Shown here piece after piece: positions 43,437 to 52,945 of a DNA stretch of 64,000 nucleotides; positions within the stretch are counted from its first letter, which is position 1, and every line of letters starts with the position of its first letter. The stretch comes from Arsenicicoccus dermatophilus (GTDB lineage Bacteria; Actinomycetota; Actinomycetes; Actinomycetales; Dermatophilaceae), in NCBI RefSeq assembly GCF_022568795.1, contig NZ_JAKZHU010000005.1, positions 1 through 64,000 on the forward strand, written 5' to 3'. The translations under genes and the position numbers were made by a program. The notes under the pieces are model-generated. The model saw only the letters and a list, made by a program, of their open reading frames with translations, had not been told where the DNA came from and made no database searches.

Positions 43437-45140
43437 TCAGAAGATGGGCTTGGCGTCTTTGCAGACCAGGCCAGATGCCGGGAGTGCGCCGGTGAGAAGG
43501 TAGTTCTGCATGGCCTTGGTCACGCAGACGCTCTTACCGCCAGCTGCGTGGCCGAAGGCGTCGAGGGTCAGCAGCCGCGCACCGGGTGACATGGCAGCGA
43601 CGGCCTTGGCGTTGGCCAGGGGCGTCGCAGGGTCATGGGTGTTGCCGATCACGAGCAGAGGGTGGGCAGGCTTGACGTTGAAAGGCCCCCAGTAGGCCCC
43701 GGAGTGAGCGCCGGGCCATCCGGCACACAGCGAGCTCTGCCAGGTCCACAGAGGCGTGAACCATGACGTCTTGGCGGATTGGGTGGCGTAGGTGTGCCAG
43801 GCCATGGGGTCCTTCGGGTTCACGCCATCGGCGCAGATGACACCCGCCTGCCGGAATGTATCGATCCACTTGGCGTGATCCGCGTATCCAGTGACGGGAG
43901 AGACCACGGGGCCGGGCTTGACTACCGCCAGGCCCGGTGGGACGAGCCCGGTGGTCTTGGGCCTGTTGACAGCACGAGGAGTCTTCTTGACCACAGTGAG
44001 GTACTCGTCGTGGATCCAGTCCATGAACGATGTCGCCTGATCAGGTGAGTAGAGGTTCTCCATGGCGGAGCTGATGGTCTCCGCCTTGGTGAAAGTGTGT
44101 TCCTTTGTCTTGACCGGCCCCTTCGCCAGGCGTGTCATGAGCTGGTTCCACTCGCTGGCGATGCTGGCCCCGTGCTTGCACTTCTTGGGCCCGGCAGCCT
44201 TGCATGCCGCAAAGAGAGCTCGCAACGACTCGTCCGCGCCCCTGCCTGAGCCGGTTCGGGCACTGCTGGGGATGCGGTCACTCTCGCCCGGCTTCCCGGT
44301 GGTCCAGTCGACTGGGTCAACCACGCCATCCAGGATCAGCGCCCGCACCTTGCTGGGGAACATCGCTGCGTAGGTAGAGCCGAGAACGGTGCCGTACGAG
44401 ACGCCGTAGTAAGAAAGCTGCGGGTCCCCGACGGCCTGACGCATCAGCTCCATGTCCCGGGCGACGTCGCCGGTGGACATGTGGTCGATGATCGGGTGCC
44501 CGACCTTGTCGCAGGCCTTGCGCTCGAAAGTGTCACGCACGATCTGCTGCTTGGCCTCAGCTGCAGACAGCGGAAAACCGTCAGGCTTGCCGGGCGCGTC
44601 CTGCTTGCTCCAGCACGAGGCCTGGCTGTCGACGCCGATGCCGCGTGGGTCCATACCCACGACGTCGAACTGAGACGTGATGGGCTTGCCGAGAGCCTCC
44701 ATAAACATCTCCATGCGCGAGCTCGCGCTGGTGCCCGGACCGCCCGGGTTGACGAACACCGACCCCTTGGCCTTCTTGGCCTTCGCCTTGTGCCGAACCA
44801 CGTTGAGCAAGATGCTCGCCCTGCCCGGTCGCGCATAGTCCAGCGGCACCTTCACCGTCGCGCACTGCAGATGCAACTTGTCGAAGTCAGGCTCGTCGCA
44901 CTTCGTCCACCGCAGAGTCGGGGTTGCCGGGACCTGCGCCCCCGGCTGCGGCCAAACCGGAGCAGTGCTCTTCAACGTCGCCGGAGCAGACGTGGGGGTC
45001 GGGGCTTCAGCTGCCGCAGGTACAGGTGCAGCTGCTGCGGCCGGGAGCAAACCAGCAGCCACCACAGCGGCGCTTGAGATGCCCAGCGCACGCCTATGAC
45101 GAGTGGCGCGCGCCGAGACGGCGTGGTGTCCAAAGATCAT
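43437..45140 (-). CDS. Secreted tripeptidyl-aminopeptidase-like alpha/beta-hydrolase
   Basis: This 567-residue protein has a signal region (LGISSAAVVAAGLLPAAAAA) and the SlpD/SlpE (TAP-like) pattern: VKVPLDYARPG, FVNPGGPGTS (oxyanion), FDVVGMDPRGIGVDS, nucleophile GVSYGTVLGS, VIGNTHDPATPLANA and LDAFGHAAG, followed by the conserved TAP C-terminal segment. Such enzymes remove tripeptides from proteins outside the cell. ATG 45140 is taken as the start; TTG 45152 is an alternative. All three catalytic residues are present. Confidence 0.85.
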   Translation of the reverse strand: MIFGHHAVSARATRHRRALGISSAAVVAAGLLPAAAAAPVPAAAEAPTPTSAPATLKSTAPVWPQPGAQVPATPTLRWTKCDEPDFDKLHLQCATVKVPLDYARPGRASILLNVVRHKAKAKKAKGSVFVNPGGPGTSASSRMEMFMEALGKPITSQFDVVGMDPRGIGVDSQASCWSKQDAPGKPDGFPLSAAEAKQQIVRDTFERKACDKVGHPIIDHMSTGDVARDMELMRQAVGDPQLSYYGVSYGTVLGSTYAAMFPSKVRALILDGVVDPVDWTTGKPGESDRIPSSARTGSGRGADESLRALFAACKAAGPKKCKHGASIASEWNQLMTRLAKGPVKTKEHTFTKAETISSAMENLYSPDQATSFMDWIHDEYLTVVKKTPRAVNRPKTTGLVPPGLAVVKPGPVVSPVTGYADHAKWIDTFRQAGVICADGVNPKDPMAWHTYATQSAKTSWFTPLWTWQSSLCAGWPGAHSGAYWGPFNVKPAHPLLVIGNTHDPATPLANAKAVAAMSPGARLLTLDAFGHAAGGKSVCVTKAMQNYLLTGALPASGLVCKDAKPIF

Positions 45141-45181
45141 GATCTCAGTCAATCTTTGCTGTTTGTGAGGGACAAGACGGG

Positions 45182-46582
45182 TCAGGGAGCGAGACGGTCA
45201 GCGCCGCACGGCGGAGCCCGAGCCTCCTGCCACGTGGATGGTGCGCCAGGTGCGGCCGCGGTCCGTGTTTCGCAAAAGACCCCGGAGACTGCAGGAATAG
45301 CAGTCAGTTTGTCTTCTTCGGCGCGCAGCGCCTGCCAGCCGGTGGCGGACCTCGGCGCCCCGGGCACCTCGGTGACACCGGATGCTGTTCGACGCAGCAC
45401 CTTCAACTGACCAGACGAATCGGCAGCGGCGAGGACCAGGCCGTCGTCAAGGGCAGCGACGAGCTGACGCCCATCGCTGGCACCCACACTTCGTCCGGCA
45501 GGAGGTGTCGGCACGCCGCTGAAGTCCCAGGTCCGCCCCCCATCGCCACTGACTATGAGCGACACTTGGTCGATCGGCTGAGCACCCGCAGATAGAGCGC
45601 ACCGGGCATACAACCAGCGCCCAGTAGGCGAGGCCGCCCACATGGTCGGGCTTGCACAACCCGTCACCCGCTTCGAGGGGACGATGGCGCGGTAACGCCC
45701 CTGGACATCGACGACCCCCCCGCTCGCGCCGGAGCTGCCCCCGTCGAGGGTGGGCAGCACGACGATGTCGTCGCCGCGCCGGACGATCCTGGGCCCGATC
45801 GGGGCCGGCGTCTTAGCCGACCAGGGCACCACGGCATCGAGCGTCACACGGGAGCCGTCCAGGTCGCTCCGGCGGATCCTCACGACAGGTTCCCCTCGGC
45901 TGCTCGAGAGGTCCAGCGTGGCGAGAGCCAGAGGATCGGGCGCGGACGGGGTGACCGACAGGTCGGTCACCCTCCCCTCGGGATGATCCAGGGGACGCCA
46001 GGTCCGGCCCCCATCGGTGGTACCCAGGAGAGCTCCACCGAAGGCCCAACCACGCTCGGCATCGACGAAGGTGACAGTGGTGACGGTGGTCCGATCGGCG
46101 CTCGTCGCCTCCAAAGGAGCAGGGCGGTCGATGAGCACCGACCGAACCTGCCATCGGCCGCCATCCGAGCCTGCGGCCACGACGGGGCATCGAGCCCCGG
46201 AGTCCGAGCACACGGCATCGCCGAGGGCATAGGTCGTACCGCCAGGAGGACGACTCACCGAAGTGATGACGAAATCGGGCGGTGGCGCCTGCCCGACCCG
46301 GGCCCGGTCGGTGACCGCGGCGCTCCGAGCAGTCTCCAGGGGCTCGCGGTGCAGGAGAACGCCACCGGTCACCGCGACCGCCACGGCCGCCGCGGTGGAC
46401 ACTGCCACCATCCAGGGATTCAACCAACTGAAGCGGTCGCGGCGTCTGGCATCTACGATGCGTCGCCACCGCAGGTCATCGCTCGGCAGCGGGACAATTT
46501 GGTCGCGTTGGTTGCGGAAGAACATCGCGACCGGGTCGTCGTCGCGGGGGTCGGGACCGGTTCCGCCAGAGTCAGACGTCAT
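45182..46582 (-). CDS. Anti-sigma-like membrane protein with sensor beta-propeller
   Basis: The 466-residue protein begins with a short cytoplasmic part (AMFFRNQRDQIVPLPSDDLR then WRRIVDARRRDRFSWLNPW), one membrane segment (MVAVSTAAAVAVAVTGGVLL) and an outer region with propeller repeats of the BNR kind (RGWAFGGALLGTTDGGRTWR; LIVSGDGGRTWDF). It overlaps the sigma gene as ATGA, the usual sigma/anti-sigma layout. It would hold the sigma factor at the membrane and release it upon an extracellular signal; the BNR repeats could sense a glycan or wall component. Confidence 0.75.
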   Translation of the reverse strand: MTSDSGGTGPDPRDDDPVAMFFRNQRDQIVPLPSDDLRWRRIVDARRRDRFSWLNPWMVAVSTAAAVAVAVTGGVLLHREPLETARSAAVTDRARVGQAPPPDFVITSVSRPPGGTTYALGDAVCSDSGARCPVVAAGSDGGRWQVRSVLIDRPAPLEATSADRTTVTTVTFVDAERGWAFGGALLGTTDGGRTWRPLDHPEGRVTDLSVTPSAPDPLALATLDLSSSRGEPVVRIRRSDLDGSRVTLDAVVPWSAKTPAPIGPRIVRRGDDIVVLPTLDGGSSGASGGVVDVQGRYRAIVPSKRVTGCASPTMWAASPTGRWLYARCALSAGAQPIDQVSLIVSGDGGRTWDFSGVPTPPAGRSVGASDGRQLVAALDDGLVLAAADSSGQLKVLRRTASGVTEVPGAPRSATGWQALRAEEDKLTAIPAVSGVFCETRTAAAPGAPSTWQEARAPPCGADRLAP

Positions 46583-47076
46583 CGCACACCGTCCAGGAGA
46601 GAGGCCAGACGTCCGCGGGCCTCGTAGAGATCGCGCTTGACAGCACCGGTGGACTTCCCGAGCTGCTGGGCAACGACGGCCACGGGCAGGTCCGCGAAGT
46701 AGTACAGCAAAACCACCATGCGCAGGCGGTCGGGAAGCGATAGAACAGCCTCCCTCACGGTGAGCACGGACGCAGAGTCCGCCGGGAGAGCCCCTCGATC
46801 GTGGTGGACCTTCGCGTAAGCCATAGCCTCTCGACCACGCTTGCGCCAGTGGTCACGGACCAGATTGCCGGTAGTGGTGTACAACCAGGCCCGCGGCTCC
46901 GACACCGAGTCGACGTGGTGAAGCAGCCGCACAAAGGCCTCGGTCGCCAAGTCGTGGCCCAGGTCCCGATCGCCCACCAGGCTTGCCGCCCACCCGGCAA
47001 GCCTGCCGTAGTACACCTGATAGATGTCGCGCACCGCAGCCTCGGCCGTGGCGCCGCCACGGTACGACACAGACAT
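46579..47076 (-). CDS. ECF sigma factor (SigE/M-like)
   Basis: The 165-residue protein has region 2 (VRDIYQVYYGRLAGWAASLV, LATEAFVRLLHHVDSVSEPR, AWLYTTTGNLVRDHWRKRGR) and region 4 (VREAVLSLPDRLRMVVLLYY, FADLPVAVVAQQLGKSTGAV then KRDLYEARGRL). The start ATG 47076 is chosen for the beginning of region 2. It is followed directly by its probable anti-sigma partner. Its targets may include the neighbouring secreted enzymes, but no shared promoter motif was identified by eye. Confidence 0.9.
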   Translation of the reverse strand: MSVSYRGGATAEAAVRDIYQVYYGRLAGWAASLVGDRDLGHDLATEAFVRLLHHVDSVSEPRAWLYTTTGNLVRDHWRKRGREAMAYAKVHHDRGALPADSASVLTVREAVLSLPDRLRMVVLLYYFADLPVAVVAQQLGKSTGAVKRDLYEARGRLASLLDGVR

Positions 47077-47214
47077 ACACCCCCTCCACACTCGATGCTC
47101 GGGGGCGAGACTAACTGCTGTCATGCCCCCTAAGACGCCGCAGGAGCGGCCTTGGTTGGAGCAACTAGCCAGCTGGTGTCCCGCGTCATCCTTTCTGGCA
47201 GACCGGTTGTGAGG

Positions 47215-47478
47215 GCATGATCGGCGTCTGAGAGCAGGAGGGTCAGGACCCGCGTTCGCCGCGCCACCCACGGGGCCGAACCAGGTCTGGCAGCTCGACT
47301 TCTCCGAGTGCGAGACCACGGGCGGTGGGACCTGGCGCGTGGCCGGGGTCGTGGACTACTTCAGCAAGTACGAGTTCGGCTGGCACTGGTCACCCACCGC
47401 GAACCAGCACGACGCGATCGCCGGGGTCGAGCTGGCCCTGGCGGAGGCCGAAGCGATGCTCGACGGCGTCACGCTCGT
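47215..47478 (+). pseudogene. Integrase-core (DDE) transposase, middle part, split by IS3
   Basis: The frame reads PPTGPNQVWQLDFSECETTG then GTWRVAGVVDYFSKYEFGWH with the first catalytic Asp, ending in AEAMLDGVTLV at the IS3 insertion. It continues at 50360. The N-terminus is absent, so the gene was already broken before the insertion. Confidence 0.8.
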
Positions 47479-47548
47479 GGGTCCTGCCCCCGGTTCTTGG
47501 ACACGCTGAATCCAGCATCTGCTGGGGAAGCGAGATGATCTGAGGATC

Positions 47549-47929
47549 ATGGCCAGGAAGAACTACTCCGATGAGTTCCGTCGGCAGGCCGTCGACTTGT
47601 ACGAGTCCACGCCCGGGGCCACGGTCCGGGGCATCGCCGAGGACCTGGGCATCGTGCGAGGCACGCTGCGTCAGTGGCTGCAGGTGTACGGGACCGGTAA
47701 GAAGACCGCGGCGGACGGGACGTTGACCGCCAGCCCGTTGCAGTCGCCCGTCCCGCGAGGGGCGGTGTCGGTGGCAGCGTCGGGCCCGCTGGGTGAGACG
47801 GCTAAGCAGAAGGTCGTCCGGCTCGAGGCTCGGGTGCGTGAGCTGGAGGTCGAGACGACCAAGCTGGCCACCGAGCGGGAGATCCTTCAGCGGGCGGCCA
47901 AGTATTTCGCCGGGGAGACGCGCTGGTGA
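47549..47929 (+). CDS. IS3 OrfA
   Basis: This 126-residue protein has an HTH (YSDEFRRQAVDLYESTPGAT, IAEDLGIVRGTLRQWLQVYG) and a leucine-zipper-like coiled coil (EARVRELEVETTKLATEREI). OrfA binds the IS ends and controls OrfB. Its stop overlaps the OrfB GTG start as GTGA, rather than using an obvious programmed slip. Confidence 0.9.
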   Translation: MARKNYSDEFRRQAVDLYESTPGATVRGIAEDLGIVRGTLRQWLQVYGTGKKTAADGTLTASPLQSPVPRGAVSVAASGPLGETAKQKVVRLEARVRELEVETTKLATEREILQRAAKYFAGETRW

Positions 47930-48534
47930 GTCGCTTCCAGTTCGTCGCCGACCACCAGGACGCCTTCGAGGTGAAGCGAGTGTGCGAGCTGGTGCAGGTC
48001 CACCGCTCGTCGTACTACGCGTGGCGCGCTGCCGCCGGCGCGCGGGCCGAGCGTGCTGAGGCCGACACCGCGTTGGCCGGGCGGATCCGGGCGATTCACG
48101 ACGAGGACAACACCATGGGTGCGCCCAGAGTGACCGCCGAGCTCAACGATGGCGCCCCGGTGGGCGAGAGGGTGAACCACAAGCGGGTCGCGCGCGTGAT
48201 GCGGGACCACCAGATCGTCGGGTACGTCAAGAAGCGGCGCGTGCGCACCACCGTGCCCGACCAGAGCGACCAGAAGTACCCCGACCTGCTGGGGCGTGAC
48301 TTCACCGCGCCCGCGGCGAACCAGCGGTGCGTCGGCGACATCACCTACCTGCCGCTGTCGTGCGGGCGCAACCTGTACCTGGCCACCGTCATCGACTGCT
48401 ACTCGCGTCGTCTGGTCGGGTGGGCGATCGCCGACCACATGCGCACCGCCCTGGTCATCGACGCGCTGCAGGCCGCCGCCGCGACCCGAGGAACTCTGCA
48501 AGGAGGCATCTTTCACTCCGACCACGGGTCGGTC

Positions 48535-50033
48535 GGCGGATTCAACTGGTCGTCGCAACACCCTGAGCAGGAGGGTGGTGCGGGTCGTGGCGACCGGGCA
48601 TTGGAGCATGAGGACCGGCGATGTGCCCGAGGGGGTGCGTCGGCAGTGGCGTGCTGATCGGGCGTTGCGGCCGCCGATGCGTTCCCCGGGCCGTCCGCAG
48701 CCGTCGCGGGCGGTGCAGCGGGAGTTCTGGCGGGTGATCGCGACGGGGGTCACGACCGCGCAGGCCGCGTTGGTGGTGGGCGTGTCCGTGCCGGTGGGGA
48801 TGCGGTGGTTTCGTCACGCTGGGGGGATGCCACCGCTGAGTCTTGGTGCCCCGTCCGGGCGGTATCTGTCGTTCGAGGAACGTGAGGAGATCGCGATCCT
48901 GCGTGCCCAGGGGGCGGGGGTGCGCTCGATCGCCCGACAGCTTCAGCGCGACCCGGGCACGATCAGTCGTGAGCTGCGCCGCAACGCCGTTACCCGTGGT
49001 CATCGGTTGGAGTACCGGGCTGTCGTGGCGCAGTGGAAGGCTCAGGAAGCGGCCAAGCGGCCGAAGGTCGCGAAGATGGTCACGAACCCGCGGCTGCGCG
49101 CCTACGTCCAGGACCGGCTCGCCGGGCAGGTCTGCCACCCGGACGGCACGGTCGTGGCCGGCCCGGACGCCGGCGAGTGGAAAGGGTTGAACAAGCCCCG
49201 ACGCGCTGACCGGCGCTGGTCGAGGGCGTGGAGCCCCGAGCAGATCAGCCAACGGTTGTCGATCGACTTCCCCGATGATGAAGGCATGCGCATCAGCCAC
49301 GAGGCGATCTACCAGGCGTTGTACATCGAGGGTCGTGGCGCGCTCAGACGCGAGCTGGTGGCCTGCCTGCGTACCGGCCGAGCGCTGCGTCACCCGCGCG
49401 AGCGGTCCCGGAACAAGGCCCAGGGACACGTCACCCCCGACGTCGTCCTCAGCCAGCGGCCGCCTGAGGCCGCCGACCGGGCCGTGCCGGGGCACTGGGA
49501 AGGCGACCTGATCATCGGGACGGGCCGCTCGGCGATCGGGACGCTGGTCGAGCGGCACAGTCGCGCCACGATCCTGGTCCACCTACCCCGGCTGGAAGGG
49601 TGGGGCGAGCAGCCCCCGGCCAAGAACGGCACCTCACTGGGCGGGTACGGCGCCGTCGCGATGAACCAGGCCCTCACGGCCGCGATCAGCGACCTGCCGC
49701 AGCAGCTGCGCACGACGATCACCTGGGACCGCGGCAAGGAGCTGTCCGGGCACGCCGCGTTCACGATGGCGACCGGCACCCGGGTGTTCTTCGCCGACCC
49801 ACACTCGCCCTGGCAGCGGCCCACGAACGAGAACACCAACGGGCTGCTGCGCCAGTACTTCCCCAAGGGCACCGACCTGTCCCGCTGGACCGCGACCGAC
49901 CTACAGGCCATCGCGTACACCCTGAACAACCGGCCCCGCAAGGTCCTCGGATGGAAGACACCCGCAGAAGTGCTCGGCGAGCACTTACGATCGCTGGAAC
50001 AAGCCGGTGTTGCATCGACCGGTTGAACCCGCC
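48535..50033 (+). mobile_element. IS30-family insertion sequence, copy 2
   Basis: Ends GGCGGATTCAACTGGTCG and GGCGGGTTCAACCGGTCG (inverted), 1499 bp, with a 3-base duplication GTC. It lies in the IS3 orfB at the same codon position as copy 1 in its own IS3 host. Confidence 0.95.
48608..50026 (+). CDS. IS30 transposase, intact
   Basis: The 472-residue protein has an extra N-terminal HTH-like part (REFWRVIATGVTTAQAALVV), the IS30 HTH (LSFEEREEIAILRAQGAGVR, IARQLQRDPGTISRELRRNA) and the DDE domain (HWEGDLIIGTGRSAIGTLVE, TWDRGKELSGHAAF, QRPTNENTNGLLRQYFPKGT). It appears intact, with intact ends, so it is the best candidate for the active source of copy 1. Confidence 0.9.
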   Translation: MRTGDVPEGVRRQWRADRALRPPMRSPGRPQPSRAVQREFWRVIATGVTTAQAALVVGVSVPVGMRWFRHAGGMPPLSLGAPSGRYLSFEEREEIAILRAQGAGVRSIARQLQRDPGTISRELRRNAVTRGHRLEYRAVVAQWKAQEAAKRPKVAKMVTNPRLRAYVQDRLAGQVCHPDGTVVAGPDAGEWKGLNKPRRADRRWSRAWSPEQISQRLSIDFPDDEGMRISHEAIYQALYIEGRGALRRELVACLRTGRALRHPRERSRNKAQGHVTPDVVLSQRPPEAADRAVPGHWEGDLIIGTGRSAIGTLVERHSRATILVHLPRLEGWGEQPPAKNGTSLGGYGAVAMNQALTAAISDLPQQLRTTITWDRGKELSGHAAFTMATGTRVFFADPHSPWQRPTNENTNGLLRQYFPKGTDLSRWTATDLQAIAYTLNNRPRKVLGWKTPAEVLGEHLRSLEQAGVASTG

Positions 50034-50356
50034 GTCTACACGAGCAAGGACTACGCCGCCGTGTGCCGGCGGCTGGGAGTGACCCAGTCCATGGGCGCGG
50101 TCGGCACGAGCGCTGACAACAGCCTCGCCGAGGCGTTCAACGCGGCCGTCAAACGTGAAGTTCTCCAAGGACGAGCGCGCCTGGCCCGACGAGGCCACCT
50201 GCCGCCGCCAGCTGTTCCGCTGGCTGACCCGCTACAACACCAAGCGCCGCCACTCCTGGTGCGGCTCACCTGCCCCAACGACTAGGAGACCACCACCGCT
50301 ACGCTGGCGCCCGCCGCGTAATCAACCCCCGTGTCCAAGAACCGGGGGCAGGGCCC

Positions 50357-50747
50357 CGTCGACCATCCGACGGATCCTGACACTGGTGAGATCGTCCCGA
50401 TCACGCTGGTCACCGACAACGGCGGACCGTTCCGCTCGTTCCGGTTCGAGCACTTCATCACGGCCCACCCCGAGCTGCGCCATGTCCGCACGCGCGTGCG
50501 CACGCCTGGGCAGAACGGTGTCCGCGAGCGGGCCTTTCAGTCGTTGAAGTACGAGAGGCTCTACCGCGAGCAGATCGACGACGCTCTCGACCTGGTCCGC
50601 GAGGCCGACGCCTTCCGTGTCGAGTTCAACACCGTCCGCCCGCACGAACACCTCGCGTGGAACCGGCCCGCAGAGGTCCACCACGGCCTGGCCGACCCGA
50701 CCATCCCCACCTTTCCCGCACCCGAAATCCTGCCAACTACTTGACGC
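50357..50747 (+). pseudogene. Integrase-core (DDE) transposase, 3' part after the IS3
   Basis: This resumes DHPTDPDTGEIVPITLVTDN and runs to the C-terminus (IPTFPAPEILPTT), near-identical to 28975-29350. The element end TTGACGCGGGACA follows. The two copies differ mainly in having or lacking the IS3. Confidence 0.85.
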
Positions 50748-50862
50748 GGGACAGGGGTGAGCAGCAGGCATAGTGACATCCTTCCAGCAGGACCCAAAGG
50801 CCCCACAAGTCAGTGTCAACTAGATCTTCAGCAGTCCCCTCCGTCAGATGGCACGAGACAGG

Positions 50863-52926
50863 TCAGGGGATGACGGGCTCGGTCCAGTTAACCTTGTGGC
50901 CGGTGGCTTTCTCGCTGAGGGTCACGAGGCCAGAGGCAATAGTCTTCGCGAAAGAGTGGGCGCCAGCGGTCGTCGGGTGCGTCTTGTCGGGCTGCAGGAT
51001 GTCGGGGTGCGCCTTGGCGACGGCGTTCCACTCAGTGACTATGACGTTGGGGTGTTCGGCAGCGACCTTGCGTAGGACGTCGTTCGACTGGTCGATCCAG
51101 TCGCTGCGCCCATAGATCGTCATGAGCACGACCATGCGCCTGGGCCCGATGACATCGAGCGCCTGGCGCAGGTCGTCCTCCTTCACCGAGCCATTGGTGC
51201 CGACATCGATGACGACGGCACGTCGAAGTCCGCTGCTGCGTTCGCGGATAATTCCGAGCGCCTCGTCCCACTGGCGGTTGGAGCGGCCATCCAGGTCAAC
51301 GCCAGGGTAGTACCACTCGAGCGCGGCGGCGGTGGTGGCGACCATGGAGTCGCCGATGATGGTGATCTCGTCGCCGCGAGGCATGGTGAAGGTAGAGTTA
51401 GGAGCGATGTGGCCCAGACCAGTGGGGCGAGGAACAGCAGGTGGATACTTCGCGCCTTTCTTCTCTTGGATGCCGTTGAAGTCGCCGGTCAAGGTGGGGG
51501 TGGGCGCTGCTGGCGCAATGCTGGTCGACGTCACAGCGGCAGTGGTGAGGCTGGGCGTCGAGGTGGGCATTGGGGTTGCCGCTCGACGGGCCTTGATCTG
51601 GGCGAGGAGGGTGGCGTTGTCTGCGGCCATTCGCTCGGCGGCGGTCTGGGTGGGTGCGATGGCGAGGCCGATGCCAGACATAACCAAGCAGAGAGCGCCG
51701 AGGGCTGTGGCGACTCGCACGGGTAGGACAGTGCGTCCCTCGCCGCGCAGGGCAGTTCCCCAGCGGGCGAGAGTGGCGCGGAAACCGTCGCGGCGAATGG
51801 GCATCTCGATGAAGACGTAGGAGGCTTCGGTGATGAGCAGCGTCAGGGCGACAGCCAGCAGCCGCACGAGCGTGTACCGGGTGGTTCCGGGGGTGCTAGG
51901 GAGGGCGGAGTCGGTGAGAAGGATCAATGGCCAGTGCCACAGGTAGAGCCCGTAGGAGCGTTCGCCGATCCACCGCAGTGGTGGCAGGTCCATGACTGCG
52001 GCCCACCATTGGGGGCCAGCGAGTAGAGACGCGATGAGCGCAGCGGATGACAGGGACGCGAGGAAGAGGCCGCCACGAAAGGTGAAAGCTGTCGTCTCCG
52101 AGAGGGTCAGCAGCAGTATGGCGAGAACGGAGAGGCCTCCGAGCAGGATGGCGCCGCGGGCCCGCTGCCATGGGTCGCTCCACAGGACGGAGTGACCGGG
52201 CGAGCACCAGGTGAGGGCGAGGACGACGCCGATCATCAGGCCGAACAGATGGGTGTCGGTGCCGTAGTAGACGCGGGTGGCGGCAGCGGGGTCAAGCATC
52301 ACGCTCATGAGGACGGCGGACGCGATGGCCACGGCGGCGACGATGGTGACGCGCGGGCGCAGGGTCCTGGTAGTGGCAAGCAGCAGGATGAGAAGCACCG
52401 GCCAGAACAGGTAAAACTGCTCCTCGACGGCGAGGGACCAGAAGTTCATGAGCAGCAGCGGCTGCGTGGCGGCGAAGTAGTCGGAACCGGCGGCAATCTC
52501 GAGCCAGTTGGTGGAGAAAGTCCCGGCGCCGAGAGTCTGCCGACCCATGTCGAGTAGCAGCTCCCGGTCGACGACGAACGCGAGGCTGATGGCTCCGACG
52601 ACGACGAACACGAGGGCGGGCAGCAGGCGGCGGGCACGGCGGAGGTAGAAGTCGGTGAGCGAGACCCGGCCGGTGCGTTCAAGCTCGCGCATGAGCAGAG
52701 TGCTGATAAGGAACCCGGAGACGACGAAAAACACATCCACGCCGATGAACCCACCGGGCAGCCAGTGCCGGTCGAGATGGAATACGAGCACGGATATAAT
52801 AGCGATGGCGCGCAGCCCGTCGAGCCCATTGACGCGGCCCCTGCCGGCGCGGAGACCGACAAAGTGCGACCGTGCCGGTGGCGTGCCAGTGCTCACGACT
52901 CCTCCATTCTCGGTATTCGACCTCAC
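50863..52926 (-). CDS. Membrane acyltransferase with SGNH domain (OafA/YrhL type)
   Basis: The 687-residue protein has ten or more hydrophobic segments in the acyltransferase-3 domain: NGLDGLRAIAIISVLVFHLD with the catalytic His, GGFIGVDVFFVVSGFLISTL and FYLRRARRLLPAL. A C-terminal periplasmic SGNH hydrolase domain follows (ITIIGDSMVATTAAAL, VVIDVGTNGSVKEDDL, DKTHPTTAGAHSFAKTI). It moves acyl groups across the membrane onto glycans such as peptidoglycan or teichoic polymers. An intact ISL3 element lies 20 bases upstream of the start, so its own promoter has probably been displaced. Confidence 0.9.
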   Translation of the reverse strand: MRSNTENGGVVSTGTPPARSHFVGLRAGRGRVNGLDGLRAIAIISVLVFHLDRHWLPGGFIGVDVFFVVSGFLISTLLMRELERTGRVSLTDFYLRRARRLLPALVFVVVGAISLAFVVDRELLLDMGRQTLGAGTFSTNWLEIAAGSDYFAATQPLLLMNFWSLAVEEQFYLFWPVLLILLLATTRTLRPRVTIVAAVAIASAVLMSVMLDPAAATRVYYGTDTHLFGLMIGVVLALTWCSPGHSVLWSDPWQRARGAILLGGLSVLAILLLTLSETTAFTFRGGLFLASLSSAALIASLLAGPQWWAAVMDLPPLRWIGERSYGLYLWHWPLILLTDSALPSTPGTTRYTLVRLLAVALTLLITEASYVFIEMPIRRDGFRATLARWGTALRGEGRTVLPVRVATALGALCLVMSGIGLAIAPTQTAAERMAADNATLLAQIKARRAATPMPTSTPSLTTAAVTSTSIAPAAPTPTLTGDFNGIQEKKGAKYPPAVPRPTGLGHIAPNSTFTMPRGDEITIIGDSMVATTAAALEWYYPGVDLDGRSNRQWDEALGIIRERSSGLRRAVVIDVGTNGSVKEDDLRQALDVIGPRRMVVLMTIYGRSDWIDQSNDVLRKVAAEHPNVIVTEWNAVAKAHPDILQPDKTHPTTAGAHSFAKTIASGLVTLSEKATGHKVNWTEPVIP

Positions 52927-52945
52927 GGTAGGTGGCGAGATAAGC

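Larger units (their letters stand above)
47926..50285 (+). pseudogene. IS3 OrfB, interrupted by IS30
   Basis: The first part (SRFQFVADHQDAFEVKRVCE through GDITYLPLSCGRNLYLATVI to IFHSDHGS) runs to 48534. After the IS30 it continues YTSKDYAAVCRRLGVTQSMG, TSADNSLAEAFNAAVKREVL. A frameshift near 50165 then moves the ending (TCRRQLFRWLTRYNTKRRHS) to another frame. It is inactive twice over. Confidence 0.9.
47479..50356 (+). mobile_element. IS3-family element carrying a nested IS30
   Basis: Ends GGGTCCTGCCCCCGGTTCTT and GGGCCCTGCCCCCGGTTCTT (inverted) with a 3-base duplication CGT on both sides place it precisely within the integrase gene. Without the 1499-bp IS30 and its duplication it would be about 1376 bp, a normal IS3 size. 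Confidence 0.9.
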
